Below are positions 62,791 to 64,000 of a DNA stretch of 64,000 bases, in pieces (the stretch's first letter is position 1; every line of letters starts with the position of its first letter). The position numbers and the translations under genes were made by a program. The notes beneath the pieces are model-generated. The model made no database searches. It was given only the letters and a program-made list of their open reading frames with translations, and had not been told where the DNA came from. This DNA comes from Geomonas anaerohicana (lineage in GTDB: Bacteria > Desulfobacterota > Desulfuromonadia > Geobacterales > Geobacteraceae), in the NCBI RefSeq assembly GCF_016458305.1, contig NZ_JAEMHL010000003.1, forward strand, positions 372,001 through 436,000, given 5' to 3'.

Positions 62791-63119
62791 AAGATCGCGT
62801 TCAGAAGGAAGTTGACCACCGACAGCACCAGGCTGAACAAGAGCGCCCATAGGAAACTGCCCACGGAGAAGCCGCTCACCAGCGCGCTGGTCAGCATGAT
62901 GAGCAGGGCGTTGATCACGAAAGTGAGCAGCCCCAGGGTCAGGATGTTAAGCGGCAGGGTGAGCAGCATCAGCACCGGCCTGATGAAGGTATTGATGAGG
63001 CCGAGCACCAGTGCCGTGATCAGCGCTGCGCCGAAACCCGATAAACGTACCCCCGGCAAGAGATATGCGGTGATGACGATCGCCACCGCGTGTACCAGCC
63101 ACTTCACAATGAATCCCAC
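62787..63119 (-). CDS. Phage-holin-family (4-TMS, superfamily IV) membrane protein
   Basis: A 110-residue integral membrane protein with four TM helices: VKWLVHAVAIVITAYLLPGV, GFGAALITALVLGLINTFIR, LNILTLGLLTFVINALLIM and FLWALLFSLVLSVVNFLL. These segments match the phage holin superfamily IV pattern (PF04020) common as a chromosomal gene without phage neighbours. The start ATG follows AAGGAGG. Function in bacteria unknown; not evidence of a prophage. Confidence 0.88.
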   Translation of the reverse strand: MGFIVKWLVHAVAIVITAYLLPGVRLSGFGAALITALVLGLINTFIRPVLMLLTLPLNILTLGLLTFVINALLIMLTSALVSGFSVGSFLWALLFSLVLSVVNFLLNAIF

Positions 63120-63394
63120 GTTGAACCTCCTTGGTTTCCAGCAAAAAAAACAACCCGCACATTATACCTGATTCTCTTCCGTGACAAAGCTCTGTTTAAT
63201 GCCTCCGGCAGCGGTGGGCAGGGCTTCGTTTTGAGCTGTTGTTTCGGCTCCTCAAAACGATGTTCAACCAGACAGTAAACACCTGCTCGACACCCCCTCT
63301 CAAAAGCATTAAAGGTGGTTTGTGATTGGTGGTGGCAGTATTGTAACTCCGCATAAATATTGATTATAGCGATTAAGTTGCTCCTATAAAGCAG

Positions 63395-63424
63395 TTGACA
63401 GCGCTGCCAATACTCGGGTATATT
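63395..63424 (+). promoter_or_regulatory. Sigma-70 promoter of iorA
   Basis: TTGACA, 18-base spacer, TATATT; about 80 bp before the start codon. Confidence 0.75.
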
Positions 63425-63451
63425 TCGCCGACTCTCACATTAAACAGCAAG

Positions 63452-63481
63452 GGGGACAGGCACCTGGCGGAGCCAGTCCCC
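63452..63481 (+). repeat. 30-bp hairpin repeat in the iorA leader
   Basis: GGGGACAGGCACCTGG followed by CGGAGCCAGTCCCC, located between the promoter and the ribosome site, so it should be transcribed as a hairpin in the 5' leader. Confidence 0.85.
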
Positions 63482-63505
63482 TGGACTAAAGAGGACACGT
63501 AACCC

Positions 63506-64000
63506 ATGAAGGAAATACTTTCCGGCAACGAAGCCATTGCCAGAGGCGCATACGAGGCAGGGGTGAAAGTTGCCTGTGCCTATCCCGGCACCCCTTCCAC
63601 GGAGATCCTGGAAAACACCGTCCGCTACAGGGAGATCGACTCCTCCTGGGCCACCAACGAAAAGGTAGCCCTTGAAGTCGGCATCGGTGCCTCTTTCGTC
63701 GGCGCCAGGGCCCTGGTCACCATGAAACATGTCGGCGTCAACGTTGCCGCCGATCCCTTGTTCACGCTCTCCTACACCGGCGTGAACGGCGGCCTGGTGC
63801 TGGTCTGCGCTGACGACCCGGAACTGCACTCTTCCCAGAACGAGCAGGACAGCCGCAACTACGCCAAGTTCGCCAAGGTGCCCATGCTCGAGCCCGGCGA
63901 TTCGCAGGAGTGCCTGGAGTTCACCAAGCTGGCCTACGAGATCTCCGAGAAGTACGACACCCCGGTCCTGCTGCGCACGACGACCCGCATCTCGCACAGC
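63506..64000 (+). CDS. iorA: Indolepyruvate ferredoxin oxidoreductase alpha subunit, 5' part
   Basis: The first 165 residues of a gene that runs off the window. GNEAIARGAYEAGVKVACAY, then PGTPSTEIL and SFVGARALVTMKHVGVNVAADPL are strong marks of IorA, the thiamine-diphosphate-dependent subunit that oxidises aryl pyruvates from aromatic amino acids to aryl-acetyl-CoA with ferredoxin. Partner iorB and other genes would lie to the right. The start ATG follows AAGAGGACA. Confidence 0.93.
   Translation, partial: MKEILSGNEAIARGAYEAGVKVACAYPGTPSTEILENTVRYREIDSSWATNEKVALEVGIGASFVGARALVTMKHVGVNVAADPLFTLSYTGVNGGLVLVCADDPELHSSQNEQDSRNYAKFAKVPMLEPGDSQECLEFTKLAYEISEKYDTPVLLRTTTRISHS

Larger units (their letters stand above)
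63120..63505. other. Intergenic region upstream of iorA
   Basis: Region of 386 bp with a good promoter and one hairpin repeat in the leader (next two entries). Nothing else recognised. Confidence 0.6.

Noticed and set aside
62787-63119. Prophage remnant from the holin-like gene
   Set aside because: Superfamily IV holin-like genes are common chromosomal genes; no other phage gene is present.

Overview
The window looks like a chromosomal segment of a Geobacteraceae-type deltaproteobacterium (Desulfuromonadia; Geobacter, Geomonas or Citrifermentans are the nearest guesses). I infer this from the high GC content, the density of two-component and PAS sensors (one with a periplasmic c-type heme motif), a bacteriohemerythrin, the indolepyruvate oxidoreductase at the right edge and many Geobacter-style small repeats. 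There are no rRNA genes, prophages, transposases or CRISPR arrays. Two tRNA genes are present.

Layout. 0.1-4 kb: minus-strand operon of an NtrC-type regulator, a Cache-HAMP histidine kinase and a bacteriohemerythrin. 4.4-10 kb: plus-strand ion-transport operon (small membrane protein, DUF3124 protein, Ca2+-type P-ATPase, Kef-type antiporter). 10-14 kb: glycogen phosphorylase, an orphan cheW behind a sigma-28-like promoter, and a 60-residue membrane peptide. 14-17.7 kb (minus): ppx, an HhH protein, sixA and two small genes. 18-23.6 kb: M20 peptidase, DUF3300 protein and hybrid sensor kinase. 24-27 kb: ECF cobalt/nickel transporter with fused M and N parts, then a cold-shock gene. 27-32 kb: DUF188 protein, a J-domain/coiled-coil/LRR protein, and two trans-sulfuration PLP enzymes behind a SAM-I riboswitch. 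32.4-38.4 kb: MucR/Ros regulator, a ligase-ACP-acyltransferase fusion with a Spinster-like MFS transporter, and two lipoproteins. 38.6-45 kb: AI-2E family permease and an Att/Lol-like ABC exporter with an AttH-family protein. 45-52 kb: tRNA-Ala, a heme-PAS-GGDEF-EAL protein, tRNA-Leu, a zinc-ribbon HExxH membrane protein, lipocalin, OFA transporter and a tiny zinc-ribbon protein. 51.7-52.5 kb: a striking non-coding tandem array. 52.6-58.6 kb: superoxide dismutase and a MacA-MacB-TolC efflux operon. 58.7-64 kb: tcdA, zinc-ribbon protein, pseudopilin, DUF72, methyltransferase, holin-like protein and the start of iorA.

The most unusual item is the 51,735-52,496 array. I count 36 short dyads (GGYNNRCC; mostly TGGT..ACCA in the right part) spaced 22 or 21 bp apart, about two helical turns. 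The register runs unbroken through two different repeat families until a 20-bp step near the right end. It resembles a phased multi-site protein-binding platform more than any standard repeat class. A second theme is an imperfect-hairpin repeat of about 29 bp. It occurs singly after genes, twice as inverted pairs with a conserved middle (REPIN-like), once in the leader of iorA, and once in frame inside the P-type ATPase gene.
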